Notes: a model not told the origin generated them from the sequence alone. Positions 16,985-26,567 are shown, counted from the stretch's first letter. The stretch is DNA of 64,000 nucleotides from Janibacter sp. Soil728 (GCF_001428305.1 NZ_LMRZ01000001.1:744289-808288), one strand, 5' to 3'. A program made the numbers and translations.

Positions 16985-17179
16985 ATGCTCGAGCTTTACA
17001 TCAACGTCCTGCGTCACCGGATCCAAGCGATCTCAGAGATGAGGGAGAAGGGCGCCACCGCGGTTGAGTACGGAATCATGGTGGCTCTGATTGCTGCTGT
17101 CATCATCGGCATTGTGGCGACCATCGGGACCAAGTTGTCGACCGCCTTCACTACTGTTCGCGACGCCCTCCCCGTGTGA
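16985..17179 (+). CDS. flp: Flp/Fap-type pilin
   Basis: Major pilin of the Tad pilus: 64 residues with a short positively charged leader, then G-ATAVEYG at the processing site (cleavage expected after Gly23, Glu28 at +5, Tyr29) and one hydrophobic helix (IMVALIAAVIIGIVATIG). This is the standard Flp layout. The ATG at 16985 follows AAAGGAG. A strong hairpin follows the stop, before tadE. Confidence 0.93.
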   Translation: MLELYINVLRHRIQAISEMREKGATAVEYGIMVALIAAVIIGIVATIGTKLSTAFTTVRDALPV

Positions 17180-17193
17180 CCGAACCCACAATC

Positions 17194-17237
17194 TCCGTGG
17201 CGGGGGCGTCGATCCCCCTGTCCGCCCCCGTCACGGA
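17194..17237 (+). terminator. Terminator/attenuator between flp and the tad assembly genes
   Basis: Stem TCCGTG-g-CGGGGGCG / CGCCCCCG-t-CACGGA with a 14-base loop, 14 bases after the flp stop. It probably ends most flp transcripts and lets fewer continue into tadE onward. Confidence 0.7.
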
Positions 17238-17314
17238 TTCCCTCCTGCAGTAGCCCGGACCAGGCGGATGGTCCATCCCTGATACCTACTGTCGACCCGG
17301 CGCGAGGGGTGAGC

Positions 17315-17719
17315 ATGCGAAGCACGAGACGCCCCGGAGCAACTTGGCGCGAACGCGGCGCTGCCGCAGTCGAGATGGCCATCGTTCTGCCGCTGTTGTT
17401 GCTCGTCATCGCCGGCATCGTCGACTTCGGCCGGTTTTTCCTGACCGAGATCCAGTTGACCAATGCCGTCCGTGAGGGCGCGCGTGCTGCGGTCATCGGT
17501 GAGACACCCGCCAATATCATCTTGCGGACCCAGACGGCCGCACCCGTGGTCGCAGGCCTGGCCGTGACCACTCCTCAGTTGTGTCCTGGCACCGATGCCG
17601 AGGTCAGGGCTACTGCCGACTTCGACTGGATCCTTCTTGAACCGGCCATGAGCATGTTCGGCGCCGCCGGTGCGCTGCCCGAGGCCAAAGCTACGGCGGT
17701 GATGAGATGCGGTGGTTGA
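17315..17719 (+). CDS. tadE: TadE-like pilus assembly protein
   Basis: 134-residue minor pseudopilin. It has a basic N-terminus, RGAAAVEMAIVLPLLLLVIAG (TadE motif with Glu in the processing region) as its single transmembrane helix, and a short extracytoplasmic part. ATG 17315 is preferred to the GTG six bases upstream because GAGGGG is then correctly spaced. Its 3' end overlaps tadG by 13 bases. Confidence 0.85.
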   Translation: MRSTRRPGATWRERGAAAVEMAIVLPLLLLVIAGIVDFGRFFLTEIQLTNAVREGARAAVIGETPANIILRTQTAAPVVAGLAVTTPQLCPGTDAEVRATADFDWILLEPAMSMFGAAGALPEAKATAVMRCGG

Positions 17720-18993
17720 CCTGTTTGCTCGACCGACTGGCCCCTGGCGCTGACCGCGAGCGCGGCGCCACCGCGACGATCGTCGCGATCCTGCTCTCCG
17801 GCGGCGTCATCATGGGCATGCTCGCCGTGAGTGTCGACCTCGGCAACCTCACCTACGAGCGCCGCCAGGTCCAAAACGGCGCCGATGCAACGTCGATGGC
17901 CCTAGCCGCTGAGTGCGCGGGTGACAAGAGCCTGGGGCAGCCTGCGTGCGACCCCGACGAGGTCGATGACCTGCTCGGTGCCAACTCCCGCGACGGCCTG
18001 AGCCAGTATGACGCGCGGCCCGGTGTACCCGACGGGGCCTGTGCTCGTCCCGGCGTCGCTGGCACCGGCAGCCTGTCGAAGTGTCCGTCCACCGGTGCCA
18101 TCGACGATCTGGGAGAGTGCCCTCCACTGCCCGAGTGGCTCACCAACCAGCCGGCGATCCCTTATGTGGAGACCTACGCTGCGACCGAGGTCGCCGGGGG
18201 CGGGGACAAGCTCTTCCTCCCCTTCTCGCGGGTGCTCGCAGGCGGTGCCTCCGGTGATGCGGGCACGAGTGCTTGTGCACGGGCGGCCTGGGGGCAGCCT
18301 GCAAACTATTCCGCGACGGTCCCACTTACCTTTTCCTCCTGCGAATGGTGGTCGCAGACATCAAACGGAACCAACTACGTCGAAGACGGGCCCTCGGGAG
18401 CCCTGCCTGGTTATGGCGGTGCAGATCAGCCTGCGTGGCCCACGGGTAGAGAAGTCGCCATCCAGTTGCACGATCCAGGCAATGAGACCGAGGACTGCAC
18501 GTGGAATGGCAAGGACACTGCTGGAGGCTTCGGTTGGCTGGATGAGAAAAGCGACGACTGCCAAGCAGAGGTCACGGACAACGGATGGGCGCACACAGAT
18601 ACAGGCAACAACGTGCCGCAGCCGTGCAAGGACGTCCTGCCCACCCTGTGGAAGACCGTCATCGAGATCCCCGTCTTCGACTGCATCGTCGATTCGAAGG
18701 ATGAGCCGGCCTCCGTGCCGACCGACCCAGCAGCGTGTGATCCCACTCAGAAGCAGTCGAGCGGTAACAACACCTGGTACCACATCGAGGGTTGGGCGAA
18801 GTTCTACGTCAGTGGATACACCTTGCCCGGCGCCACTGAGTCCAGCGTGATGCCCGGCGGGCTGACCTGCGGAAGCGGCGGCAAGTGCATCACTGGTTGG
18901 TTCCTGACCGGGCAGCTTTCCGGTTCTCCAGATATCGCGCCACCGGGCAGCGGGACCGACTTTGGTACCTACGTCGTCAAGCCTGCGGGCTGA
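17707..18993 (+). CDS. tadG: TadG-like Tad pilus protein, Cys-rich ectodomain
   Basis: 428 residues. The N-terminal Tad module (DRERGATATIVAILLSGGVIMGMLAVSVDLG, split here only by the helix) anchors the protein, and YERRQVQNGADATSMALA is the typical TadG continuation. The remaining about 360 residues are extracytoplasmic and contain about 15 cysteines and many aromatic residues, unlike simple TadG proteins, suggesting a disulfide-stabilised surface domain. Codon use from about 18300 is a little less GC-rich than its neighbours. Possible role: pilus tip or adhesin; this is inference. Confidence 0.8.
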   Translation: MRWLTCLLDRLAPGADRERGATATIVAILLSGGVIMGMLAVSVDLGNLTYERRQVQNGADATSMALAAECAGDKSLGQPACDPDEVDDLLGANSRDGLSQYDARPGVPDGACARPGVAGTGSLSKCPSTGAIDDLGECPPLPEWLTNQPAIPYVETYAATEVAGGGDKLFLPFSRVLAGGASGDAGTSACARAAWGQPANYSATVPLTFSSCEWWSQTSNGTNYVEDGPSGALPGYGGADQPAWPTGREVAIQLHDPGNETEDCTWNGKDTAGGFGWLDEKSDDCQAEVTDNGWAHTDTGNNVPQPCKDVLPTLWKTVIEIPVFDCIVDSKDEPASVPTDPAACDPTQKQSSGNNTWYHIEGWAKFYVSGYTLPGATESSVMPGGLTCGSGGKCITGWFLTGQLSGSPDIAPPGSGTDFGTYVVKPAG

Positions 18994-19011
18994 TCAAGAA
19001 ATGAGTCACGC

Positions 19012-19836
19012 ATGAAGCGTCGCGTCATCGCCATCGTCGCCGCAGTCGCCCTGGCGATCGCGGGCGCCGGCCTGATCCTCGTCTACGTCAAGGGCGCGGA
19101 CTCCCGTGCCCTGGCCGGAGCCCAACCGGTCTACGTCTACGTCGCGGACAAGCTGGTCCCGGCGGGCACGACGCTCAAGGACGCGCAGCGCACCGAGCTG
19201 ATCTCCCGGACCAAGGTGGCCGAGGGTGCCCGCCCGGCAGGTGCGATCGATTGGGTGGGCCCGGACAACAACGCGCTCCTCGCGCTCAGCGACGTGCAGC
19301 CGGGCGAGTTCCTCATGGAGGCCCGATTTGGCACCACCCCCATCGGGGAGAAGGCGATCGAGGTCCCCGCTGGCAAGATCGCGATGTCCGTCGAGCTGTC
19401 CGACCCGGCGCGGGTCGGCGAGTTCGTCACCCCCGGCTCGCACATCGCCATCTATGCGACGCATAAGATCAAGCTCGTCGGTGAGGACAAGACGGTCAAG
19501 CAGCTCAATGAGCTCGACATCACTGGCACGAGCACCCTGCTGCCCGACGTCCAGGTCATCGCCATGGGCACCCAGCCGCTGGCGGCGCCGGTCAAGGCGC
19601 AAACCGATGAGGAGAAGTCCTCGGCCAACGGTGCCAACAACACGGCCGTGAGCTTCCTCGTCACCGTCGCGGTGACGCCAAAGGACGCGCCGCGTCTCGC
19701 CCATGGCATCACCGAGTACACCCTCTACGCCGGCCTGCGCGGTCCTGACGTCAAGATCTCCGAGGACGACGGTGCCAACGACCTCGATGTCTTCGGCAAG
19801 GACCCCGCCAGCCTGCTCAAGACGGTGCAGCAGTGA
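19012..19836 (+). CDS. cpaB: Flp pilus assembly protein CpaB (SAF domain)
   Basis: 274 residues: one N-terminal transmembrane helix, then an SAF/CpaB domain (VYVYVADKLVPAGTTLKD, about 43-60, continuing to about 105) and an RcpC-like domain (about 120-250) with AIYATHKIKLVG. It likely forms the periplasmic/wall-side channel part of the Tad system. Its stop overlaps the next gene by four bases (GTGA). Confidence 0.85.
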   Translation: MKRRVIAIVAAVALAIAGAGLILVYVKGADSRALAGAQPVYVYVADKLVPAGTTLKDAQRTELISRTKVAEGARPAGAIDWVGPDNNALLALSDVQPGEFLMEARFGTTPIGEKAIEVPAGKIAMSVELSDPARVGEFVTPGSHIAIYATHKIKLVGEDKTVKQLNELDITGTSTLLPDVQVIAMGTQPLAAPVKAQTDEEKSSANGANNTAVSFLVTVAVTPKDAPRLAHGITEYTLYAGLRGPDVKISEDDGANDLDVFGKDPASLLKTVQQ

Positions 19837-21002
19837 CGATCCTGTGGGACCTCGACCCCCACGCGCAGGAGCGCTACGGCTTCGCCCTCGGTGACCGGGT
19901 CGACCTGCACGCCCACGGTCCCCAGGTCCTGCGGGTCCTCGAGGGGGGCTCACGCCATCGCCTCGTCGTGATCGGCCCCGACATCCCCGTCGACTCGGCC
20001 TGCCAGCTCGCCGAGCGGTTGCGCGTCGACCGCCCCGAGGTCGGCGTGCTGCTCCTGCGGCACCGCCTCGACGTCACCGTCATGGGACTGGCACTGCGCA
20101 GCGGCATCCGCGAGGTCGTCCAGGCCGACGACCAGACCGCGCTCGCCGACGCGGTCCGCCGCAGCGAGCAGCTCGCCGCACAGCTCGTCGGTGAGACCGG
20201 CCGCGAGTCCCGGGGCAAGGTCATCACCGTCTTCAGTGCGAAGGGGGGAGTGGGCAAGACGACCGTTTCCACCAACATGGCCGCGCACCTCGCGTCCACC
20301 GGCGCCAAGACCCTGCTCGTCGACCTCGACCTGATGTTTGGCGACGTCGCGATCAGCCTGCAGCTCATCCCGCAGGGCACGGTCACGGACCTCGTGGCCA
20401 TGCGCGGTCACCTCGACCGGGCCGGTCTCGAGTCCGTCGTGGTCACCCACGAGCAGACCGGGCTCGATGTCGTCGCCCCCTCCAGTGACCCCGCCGACGC
20501 CGAGCGGATCCCCGCCGACGTCGTCCTCGAGCTGCTGCGCACGGCACGCGGCATCTACGACTACGTCGTCGTCGACACCCCGCCCGCCTTCACCGAGCAC
20601 GTGCTCACCGCCCTCGACGTCAGCGACCTGGCCGTCCTCATCACCACCCTGGACATCCCGGCGGTGAAGAACCTGCGGGTCGCGATGAACACGCTCGACA
20701 CCCTGGGCGGCTCGACGGACAACCGGGTCGTCGTGCTCAACAGGTCCGGGTTGAAGGTCGGCCTCGACTCCGGTGAGGTCGAGACCGCCCTCAAGCAGGC
20801 GATCGCCGTCAGCATCCCCAACAGCCTGAGCGTCCCCGCCGCGACCAACCGCGGCGTGCCGCTCGTCATGCACGACCCCAAAGACGCCGCGGCCATCGCG
20901 CTGCGCGAGCTCGCCGACCGTCAGGTGCGGGCCCGGTTCGGCGAGGTCATCCAGGAGACCCCCAGGCGCGGTGGCCTGGGCCGACGCAGGAGCCGGGTAT
21001 GA
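19833..21002 (+). CDS. cpaE: TadZ/CpaE-like ParA-family localisation ATPase
   Basis: 389 residues with an N-terminal receiver-like domain (about 1-120) and a MinD/ParA ATPase whose deviant Walker A is FSAKGGVGKTTVSTN (about 133-147). VDTPPAF is the Walker B region. TadZ proteins place the pilus machine at the cell pole. The GTG start overlaps cpaB, and its 3' end overlaps tadA by four bases. Confidence 0.87.
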   Translation: MTILWDLDPHAQERYGFALGDRVDLHAHGPQVLRVLEGGSRHRLVVIGPDIPVDSACQLAERLRVDRPEVGVLLLRHRLDVTVMGLALRSGIREVVQADDQTALADAVRRSEQLAAQLVGETGRESRGKVITVFSAKGGVGKTTVSTNMAAHLASTGAKTLLVDLDLMFGDVAISLQLIPQGTVTDLVAMRGHLDRAGLESVVVTHEQTGLDVVAPSSDPADAERIPADVVLELLRTARGIYDYVVVDTPPAFTEHVLTALDVSDLAVLITTLDIPAVKNLRVAMNTLDTLGGSTDNRVVVLNRSGLKVGLDSGEVETALKQAIAVSIPNSLSVPAATNRGVPLVMHDPKDAAAIALRELADRQVRARFGEVIQETPRRGGLGRRRSRV

Positions 21003-22372
21003 GCAATCTCGCCGACCGTCTGGACCGGGTACGGCAGGCCACCGAGGCGACCCCGGCCGCCAGCACCCGCCGAGCGGGCGGACCGCAGCGGCGGCGACAG
21101 GACCCCTTCGCCGAGGTCAAGGCCCGGGTGCACCACGAACTACTCACGACGCTCGGGCCGCGCCTCTACGACCCCAACATGTCCGAGCACGAGCTCGCCA
21201 CCCAGGTGCGCGCCACCCTGCAGTCCGTCCTCGAGGCGGAGGACACGCCGCTGTCGCAGTCGGACCGGACCCGGATCGCGCAGGACGTCTCCGACGACAT
21301 CCTCGGCCACGGCCCGCTCGAGCCCTATCTGCGCGACCCGGACGTCACCGAGATCATGGTCAACGGACCCGACGACATCTATGTCGAGCGCGGTGGCCGG
21401 ATCCACTCCGTCCCCGCACAGTTCGTCGACGACGCCCACCTACGTCGGACCATCGACAAGATCGTCTCCCGCGTGGGGCGGCGCGTCGACGAGTCGAGCC
21501 CGATGGTCGACGCGCGTCTGCCCGACGGCTCACGTGTCAACGCAGTGCTCCCGCCGGTGGCTATCGACGGGTCGATGCTGACGATCCGCAAGTTCGCCGC
21601 CGAGCCCTTCACCGACGACGACCTCATCGCCATGGGCACGATGTCGCCGATGGTGCGTGACTTCCTCTCGGCGTGCGTGCGGGGTCGGCGCAACATCGTC
21701 ATCTCGGGAGGCACCGGCTCGGGCAAGACGACGACGCTCAATGTCATCAGCGGGTTCCTCCCAGAGGACGAGCGCATCGTGACGATCGAGGACGCCGCCG
21801 AGCTGCAGCTGCACCAGCGCCACGTGCTGCGCATGGAGTCACGCCCGCCCAACATCGAGGCCCGCGGTGAGATATCCATCCGCGACCTCGTGCGCAACTC
21901 CCTCCGTATGCGCCCGGACCGGATCATCGTCGGTGAGGTCCGTGACGGGGCCGCCCTCGACATGCTCCAGGCGATGAACACCGGCCACGACGGCTCGCTG
22001 ACCACCATCCACGCCAACTCGCCCCGAGACAGCCTCTCTCGCCTCGAGACCATGGTGCTCATGGCCGGCATCGAGCTGCCCGTGCGCGCCATCCGCGAGC
22101 AGGTTGCCGGCGCCGTCGACCTCATCGTCCAGCAGAGCCGGCTCAAGGACGGCTCGCGCCGGATCGTCGCCATCACCGAGGTCATCGGGATGGAGGGCGA
22201 GATCGTCACCCTGCAGGACCTCTTCACCTTCGACTACGCCGCTGGCAGGGACGAGAGCGGCCGGTACCGCGGCACGATGATCCCGACCGGGATCCGACCC
22301 GCCTTCACCCAGGACCTGTCGGACCTGGGGGTCGAGCTGCCGATGCACCTCTTCGCCAGGATGTCGATGTGA
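20999..22372 (+). CDS. tadA: Secretion ATPase TadA/CpaF
   Basis: VirB11/PilT-type hexameric ATPase that powers Flp pilus assembly. 457 residues; Walker A GGTGSGKTTTLN (about 237-248), Asp box TIEDAAELQL, Walker B MRPDRIIVGEVRDGAA and the His box GHDGSLTTIHANS are all present. The start ATG overlaps the cpaE stop (ATGA), and the 3' end overlaps tadB (GTGA). Confidence 0.93.
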   Translation: MSNLADRLDRVRQATEATPAASTRRAGGPQRRRQDPFAEVKARVHHELLTTLGPRLYDPNMSEHELATQVRATLQSVLEAEDTPLSQSDRTRIAQDVSDDILGHGPLEPYLRDPDVTEIMVNGPDDIYVERGGRIHSVPAQFVDDAHLRRTIDKIVSRVGRRVDESSPMVDARLPDGSRVNAVLPPVAIDGSMLTIRKFAAEPFTDDDLIAMGTMSPMVRDFLSACVRGRRNIVISGGTGSGKTTTLNVISGFLPEDERIVTIEDAAELQLHQRHVLRMESRPPNIEARGEISIRDLVRNSLRMRPDRIIVGEVRDGAALDMLQAMNTGHDGSLTTIHANSPRDSLSRLETMVLMAGIELPVRAIREQVAGAVDLIVQQSRLKDGSRRIVAITEVIGMEGEIVTLQDLFTFDYAAGRDESGRYRGTMIPTGIRPAFTQDLSDLGVELPMHLFARMSM

Positions 22373-24324
22373 AGGGGGCGGGCCGACTGCTGGCGACGAT
22401 CGGCCTGGGTCTGGCCGTTGTCCTGCTCGGCGCGGCTCCGGCCGGTGCCGCGACCAAGGTGTCGATCAGTGACGTCGCGTCGGCCGGGCAGGACCTCACC
22501 GGTGTCCTCACCTTCCGCAGCGAGCAGGTCGTGCAGGTCGACAACGACAGCCTCAAGGCCACGGTCGACGGGGAGGACCGGCCCGCCAGCGTCTCCTCGT
22601 CCACGAGCATCAAGCGCACCGCCATGCTCGTCATCGACACCAGCGGCTCGATGGGCGCCGAGGGCATGACGACCGTGCGCGAGGCCACGCGCACCTATCT
22701 CGCCGAGGCGCCCGACGACGTGCGGGTCGGGGTGGCGACCTTCGCCGACACCGCCGGCGTCGACCTGGCGCCCACGACGGACCGGGCCAAGGCGCAGCGC
22801 GTCGTCGACGGTCTCGCCTCCCGGGGGGACACCAGCCTCTATGCCGGTGTCACCGCAGCGGCCAAGGTGCTCGGTGCCTCGGGCGACCGCAGCATGGTGC
22901 TGCTCAGCGACGGCGCCGACACGATCAGCACGGCCAAGGCCGCCGACCGCAAGCGCGCGACACAGGCGCTGCGCACGCAGGGCATCCGGGTCGACGTCGT
23001 CCGGTTCAAGACCGACGACCCCGACGCCAGCACTGCCCTGCGAGGCTTCGCCAGGGCCGGAGGTGGGTCGGTCATCGCCGCCGCCGACGCCCAGGCGGTC
23101 GGCGCGGCCTTCAAGACCTCGGCCCGTGCCCTGCGCTCCCAGGCGAAGTTCCTGATCACCACGCCCCAGCAGCTCACCGGGTCGCACCTGCTGCGCCTCG
23201 AGGGGACCACCGGGGGCACCCCCTTCGTCGTGGAGCAGACCGTCGACCTGGGAGGTGGCGGGGGCGCCGTCCAAGCCACCGGCGCCGTGGTCGACGGGCA
23301 GAGCGGGACCGACGCGGTCACGCCGATCGGTGCTGCCTCGCTCCTCGCCTCGCCGTGGCCCTGGCTGGGAGCCATGGCCGTCGCCGCAGCGGTCTTCCTC
23401 ATGTCGGCTGCGCTCTTCGTCCCCCGGGTGCAGACCCGACGCGAGCTGCGGGTGGCCGGGATCGAGGGCTACGTTCTGCCGAGCGTGGTGACCCGGGCCG
23501 ACAACCGGCGGTCAGCGACTCCCTTCAGCCAACGGCTCGTCGACGCCGGCGAGCGGCAGATGGAGGGGCGACGCTCGACCCCCCGCACCATGCAGCTCAT
23601 CGCCCGGGCCGACCTGCCGCTGCGCGCTGGCGAGTGGTTCGTCCTGTGCGCCCTGGCCGTGATCGTCGGGGTCATGCTCGGCCTCGTTCTCGTGCCCGGA
23701 CCGTGGCTGCTCGGTGCCGTCCTCGGGCTCGTCATCGGTATCTCCCTGCCGCAGCTCGTGCTGCGCTTCCTCGCGAGCCGACGGGCCAAGGCCTTCGAGC
23801 GAGTCCTCCCGCAGTCGCTGATCCTCGTCGCCACGACGCTCAAGAGTGGCTTCGGTCTGCCGCAGGCGCTCGCGGCGGTCGCGCAGGACTCGCCCGCCCC
23901 GGTCGACAAGGAGTTTTCGCGGGCCCTCGCCGAGACCCGGATCGGCACCGACATCGCCGATGCCCTCGAGCGGGTGGCCGAGCGGATGGGCAGCGACGCG
24001 ATGCACATGGCGATCATGGCCATCCGCATCCAGCGCGACGTCGGCGGCAACCTCGCCGAGACCATCGAGACGACCGCGCGGACCCTGCGTGATCGGGAGA
24101 TCCTGGAGCGACAGGTCGCGGCCCTCTCGGCAGAGGGGCGGCTGTCGGCGCAGATCCTCATCGCCCTGCCGATCTGCCTCTTCTTCTACATGCTGCTCGT
24201 CAACTACGACTACGTCTCGCTGCTGTGGACGACTACCCTGGGGATCCTCATGTCCGTCGGCGCGATCGTCATGCTGATCATCGGCGTCTTCTGGATGCGT
24301 CGCGTCATACGGATCGAGGTGTGA
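22369..24324 (+). CDS. tadB: TadB-like inner-membrane platform protein fused to an N-terminal vWA domain
   Basis: 651 residues. A signal-like helix (about 9-27) is followed by a vWA domain whose MIDAS is visible (DTSGSMG near residue 91, SDGAD near 180). A transmembrane helix follows (about 325-345), then the usual TadB half: two helices, the T2SS-F domain (about 480-610, containing LPQSLILVATTLKSGFGLPQAL) and two C-terminal helices. The vWA half would face outside the membrane. Classical TadB is about 300 residues without vWA. GTG start at 22369 overlaps tadA. Confidence 0.85.
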   Translation: MKGAGRLLATIGLGLAVVLLGAAPAGAATKVSISDVASAGQDLTGVLTFRSEQVVQVDNDSLKATVDGEDRPASVSSSTSIKRTAMLVIDTSGSMGAEGMTTVREATRTYLAEAPDDVRVGVATFADTAGVDLAPTTDRAKAQRVVDGLASRGDTSLYAGVTAAAKVLGASGDRSMVLLSDGADTISTAKAADRKRATQALRTQGIRVDVVRFKTDDPDASTALRGFARAGGGSVIAAADAQAVGAAFKTSARALRSQAKFLITTPQQLTGSHLLRLEGTTGGTPFVVEQTVDLGGGGGAVQATGAVVDGQSGTDAVTPIGAASLLASPWPWLGAMAVAAAVFLMSAALFVPRVQTRRELRVAGIEGYVLPSVVTRADNRRSATPFSQRLVDAGERQMEGRRSTPRTMQLIARADLPLRAGEWFVLCALAVIVGVMLGLVLVPGPWLLGAVLGLVIGISLPQLVLRFLASRRAKAFERVLPQSLILVATTLKSGFGLPQALAAVAQDSPAPVDKEFSRALAETRIGTDIADALERVAERMGSDAMHMAIMAIRIQRDVGGNLAETIETTARTLRDREILERQVAALSAEGRLSAQILIALPICLFFYMLLVNYDYVSLLWTTTLGILMSVGAIVMLIIGVFWMRRVIRIEV

Positions 24325-24325
24325 C

Positions 24326-25258
24326 ATGACTGCTCTGTACCTGGGTGTCGGACTCATCGCGCTGGCGGTGCTCGTCATCGCACTCGTCCTCGCCCTCGGG
24401 ATCGGCAGCCGCGAGCCGACGGGCGTCGCCAAGAGCCTGGCCCTCATCGACGGCTCGGTCGGCAGCCAGTACGTCGGGCGCAACGAGCTGCCGACCAAGG
24501 ACCGGTTCGTCACTCCCTTCATCGACGCGTGCCGACGACTCGCGGTGCGGCTCTCCCCTTCGGGGACCGTGGACCGGCTGACCCGCAGCCTGGACCGGGC
24601 CGGCAACCCGGCCCTGTGGACCGTCGACCGGATCATGGGGGTCAAGGGCCTTGCCCTCCTGCTGGGGGTGGCCCTCGGGTTCCTCTACGTGGGGCTCTCG
24701 CTGGCGGGTCTGCTCCTCGCGGTCGTCCTGGGCGCGGTGGGCCTCTTCGTCCCTGACCTGCTGCTCTACAACGCGGCGCTGCGCCGGCAGGAGAAGACGT
24801 CGAAGGGCCTCGCCGACACCCTCGACATCCTCACCGTGTGCGTCGAGGCCGGGCAGGGCTTCGACTCCGCCCTGCTGCGGGTCGCCCGTGAGGGCGAGGG
24901 GCCGATGGCGGACGAGTTCGCCCGGGTCCTGTCCGAGATGCAGCTCGGCACCTCCCGCGCAGACGCCTTCTCCGCCCTCGGCGAGCGGGTCTCCCTGCCC
25001 GAGGTGAAGAACTTCGTCTCCGCCATCGTCCAGGCCGACCGGCTCGGCATCCCGATCGCCAAAGTGCTGCGCGAGCAGACCTCGGCGATGCGCGTGACGC
25101 GACGGCAGAAGGGTGAGGAGAAGGCGCAGAAGGTGACGGTCAAGATCCTCTTCCCGCTGCTCTTCTGCATCTTCCCAGCACTCTTCGTCGTCATCATCGG
25201 TCCCGGCATGATCCGGATCATGACGAACCTCTTCGGCGCCGGCGGGCTTGGGGGATAA
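24326..25258 (+). CDS. tadC: TadC-like inner-membrane platform protein
   Basis: 310 residues, with one N-terminal helix, a helix pair (about 105-150), a T2SS-F domain (ADTLDILTVCVEAGQGFDSALLRVA, about 165-190) and a C-terminal helix. It pairs with TadB in the Tad platform. It follows tadB with one intervening base and ends the tad operon. Confidence 0.9.
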   Translation: MTALYLGVGLIALAVLVIALVLALGIGSREPTGVAKSLALIDGSVGSQYVGRNELPTKDRFVTPFIDACRRLAVRLSPSGTVDRLTRSLDRAGNPALWTVDRIMGVKGLALLLGVALGFLYVGLSLAGLLLAVVLGAVGLFVPDLLLYNAALRRQEKTSKGLADTLDILTVCVEAGQGFDSALLRVAREGEGPMADEFARVLSEMQLGTSRADAFSALGERVSLPEVKNFVSAIVQADRLGIPIAKVLREQTSAMRVTRRQKGEEKAQKVTVKILFPLLFCIFPALFVVIIGPGMIRIMTNLFGAGGLGG

Positions 25259-25377
25259 GGCGCACAGCGGAGAGGGCGAGGGGGGCCCCCTTCGTCGCAA
25301 GGCACCACGACCACCGGCCGAGGACTAGCCTCGGTCCACGTCCCGCTCACTGTCGAGCGGCACCGGGGAGGAACATC

Positions 25378-26451
25378 ATGCGAGCTCGTCGTCGTCTGTC
25401 CATCGCCATCACGTCTGTGGCCGTCGGTCTGGCCGGGATCGGGCTGACCGCCCCGTCCGCCACGTCGGCGCCGCCCCTGCAGTACGTCACCCTCGGTGAC
25501 TCGTACTCGGCGGGCAACGGCTCGGGGGAGTACACCGAGACCACCTGCTGGCGCTCCCCGCAGACCTACGGCGCGCGCGTCGCCGCCCACGACGGGGCGC
25601 AGCACATCAACGCCGCGTGCAGCGGTGGCGTCGTCGCCGACATCCTCAACCCGAGGACCATCGGCACCGCGACGACGGCGACCGCCACCTACGAGGTCGC
25701 CGGCAACGAGCGGGTCCGTCAGGACAAGTGGCTGGTCCAAGCGCGGTCGCAGGAGCTGTGCGGCACGACGACCCAGCCGGACTTCAGCTACGCCATGGCC
25801 ATCACGGCGAGCTCGACCGCGGGCAAGTCGCTGGCCGCCACGGTCTCCTGCCAGCTGACCATCGCCCCGCAGATCGACTCGGTCGACCAGGACACCGACG
25901 CCGTCTTCCTCACCGTCGGCGGCAACGACATCGGCTTCTCCAACATCGTGGCGATGTGCCTGGTGCTGCGCAACGCCGCCGGGTGCCAGGGCACGATCGC
26001 GCAGGCCAACAGCAAGGCGCCCGCGATGGTCGAGGCGACGCAGCAGGCGCTGCAGGCCGTGCACGAGCGCTCGCGCGGCAATGCCGAGATCTATCTGGTC
26101 GGCTACCCCAACCTGATCAACACCGACAGCTACTCGATCCCCGAGGCCGCTCAGACCTTCGACGCCGGCGCTGCGCTGCACGCGATGCAGGCTCGTGGCG
26201 ACGAGCTGCAGTCCGCGGGGATGGCGGCGCTGGACGCGCAGGCCACGGGGCCGCACGGGTACACCTTCGTCGACGTCAAGCCGGCCTGGGGCGGGATGGC
26301 CCACGGCCTCGACCCGCACATGACCCCGGACAACAGCGAGGCGTGGCTGGTCCCGGCACTGGCGCCCGGACGGCAGGTGCCCGAGTGGGTGCACCCCACG
26401 CCGGAGGGATACGCGGCCACCGCCTCGGCCGTGATCGGGGCGATGCGCTGA
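25378..26451 (+). CDS. Secreted SGNH/GDSL hydrolase (SEST-like esterase)
   Basis: 357 residues. The Sec signal peptide (RARRRLSIAITSVAVGLAG..., cleavage near Ala31) is followed by the SGNH fold: GDSYSAGNG with nucleophile Ser42, Gly/Asn in VGGNDIGFSN, and WVHPTPEGY with the catalytic His near 339. Six cysteines follow the pattern of the Streptomyces scabies esterase group, which forms three disulfides. Likely an extracellular lipase or esterase. GGGGAGG precedes the ATG. Confidence 0.88.
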   Translation: MRARRRLSIAITSVAVGLAGIGLTAPSATSAPPLQYVTLGDSYSAGNGSGEYTETTCWRSPQTYGARVAAHDGAQHINAACSGGVVADILNPRTIGTATTATATYEVAGNERVRQDKWLVQARSQELCGTTTQPDFSYAMAITASSTAGKSLAATVSCQLTIAPQIDSVDQDTDAVFLTVGGNDIGFSNIVAMCLVLRNAAGCQGTIAQANSKAPAMVEATQQALQAVHERSRGNAEIYLVGYPNLINTDSYSIPEAAQTFDAGAALHAMQARGDELQSAGMAALDAQATGPHGYTFVDVKPAWGGMAHGLDPHMTPDNSEAWLVPALAPGRQVPEWVHPTPEGYAATASAVIGAMR

Positions 26452-26497
26452 GGCATTCCGTCGGGGGCGTCCTGACGCTGGGGCCCTGACGGCTGGC

Positions 26498-26550
26498 CCG
26501 GGTGGATGCCAACTCGCTGGTGAATCGTCCGCGCGCACACCTCCACCCGG
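26498..26550. repeat. Family C interspersed repeat, copy 1
   Basis: Terminal arms CCGGGTGGA (26498-26506) and TCCACCCGG (26542-26550) enclose GCCAACTCGCTGGTGAATCG, plus a GC-rich part. Two related copies lie after the next gene (28758 and 28821). Confidence 0.8.
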
Positions 26551-26567
26551 CCGGTGTCCATCTGTAC

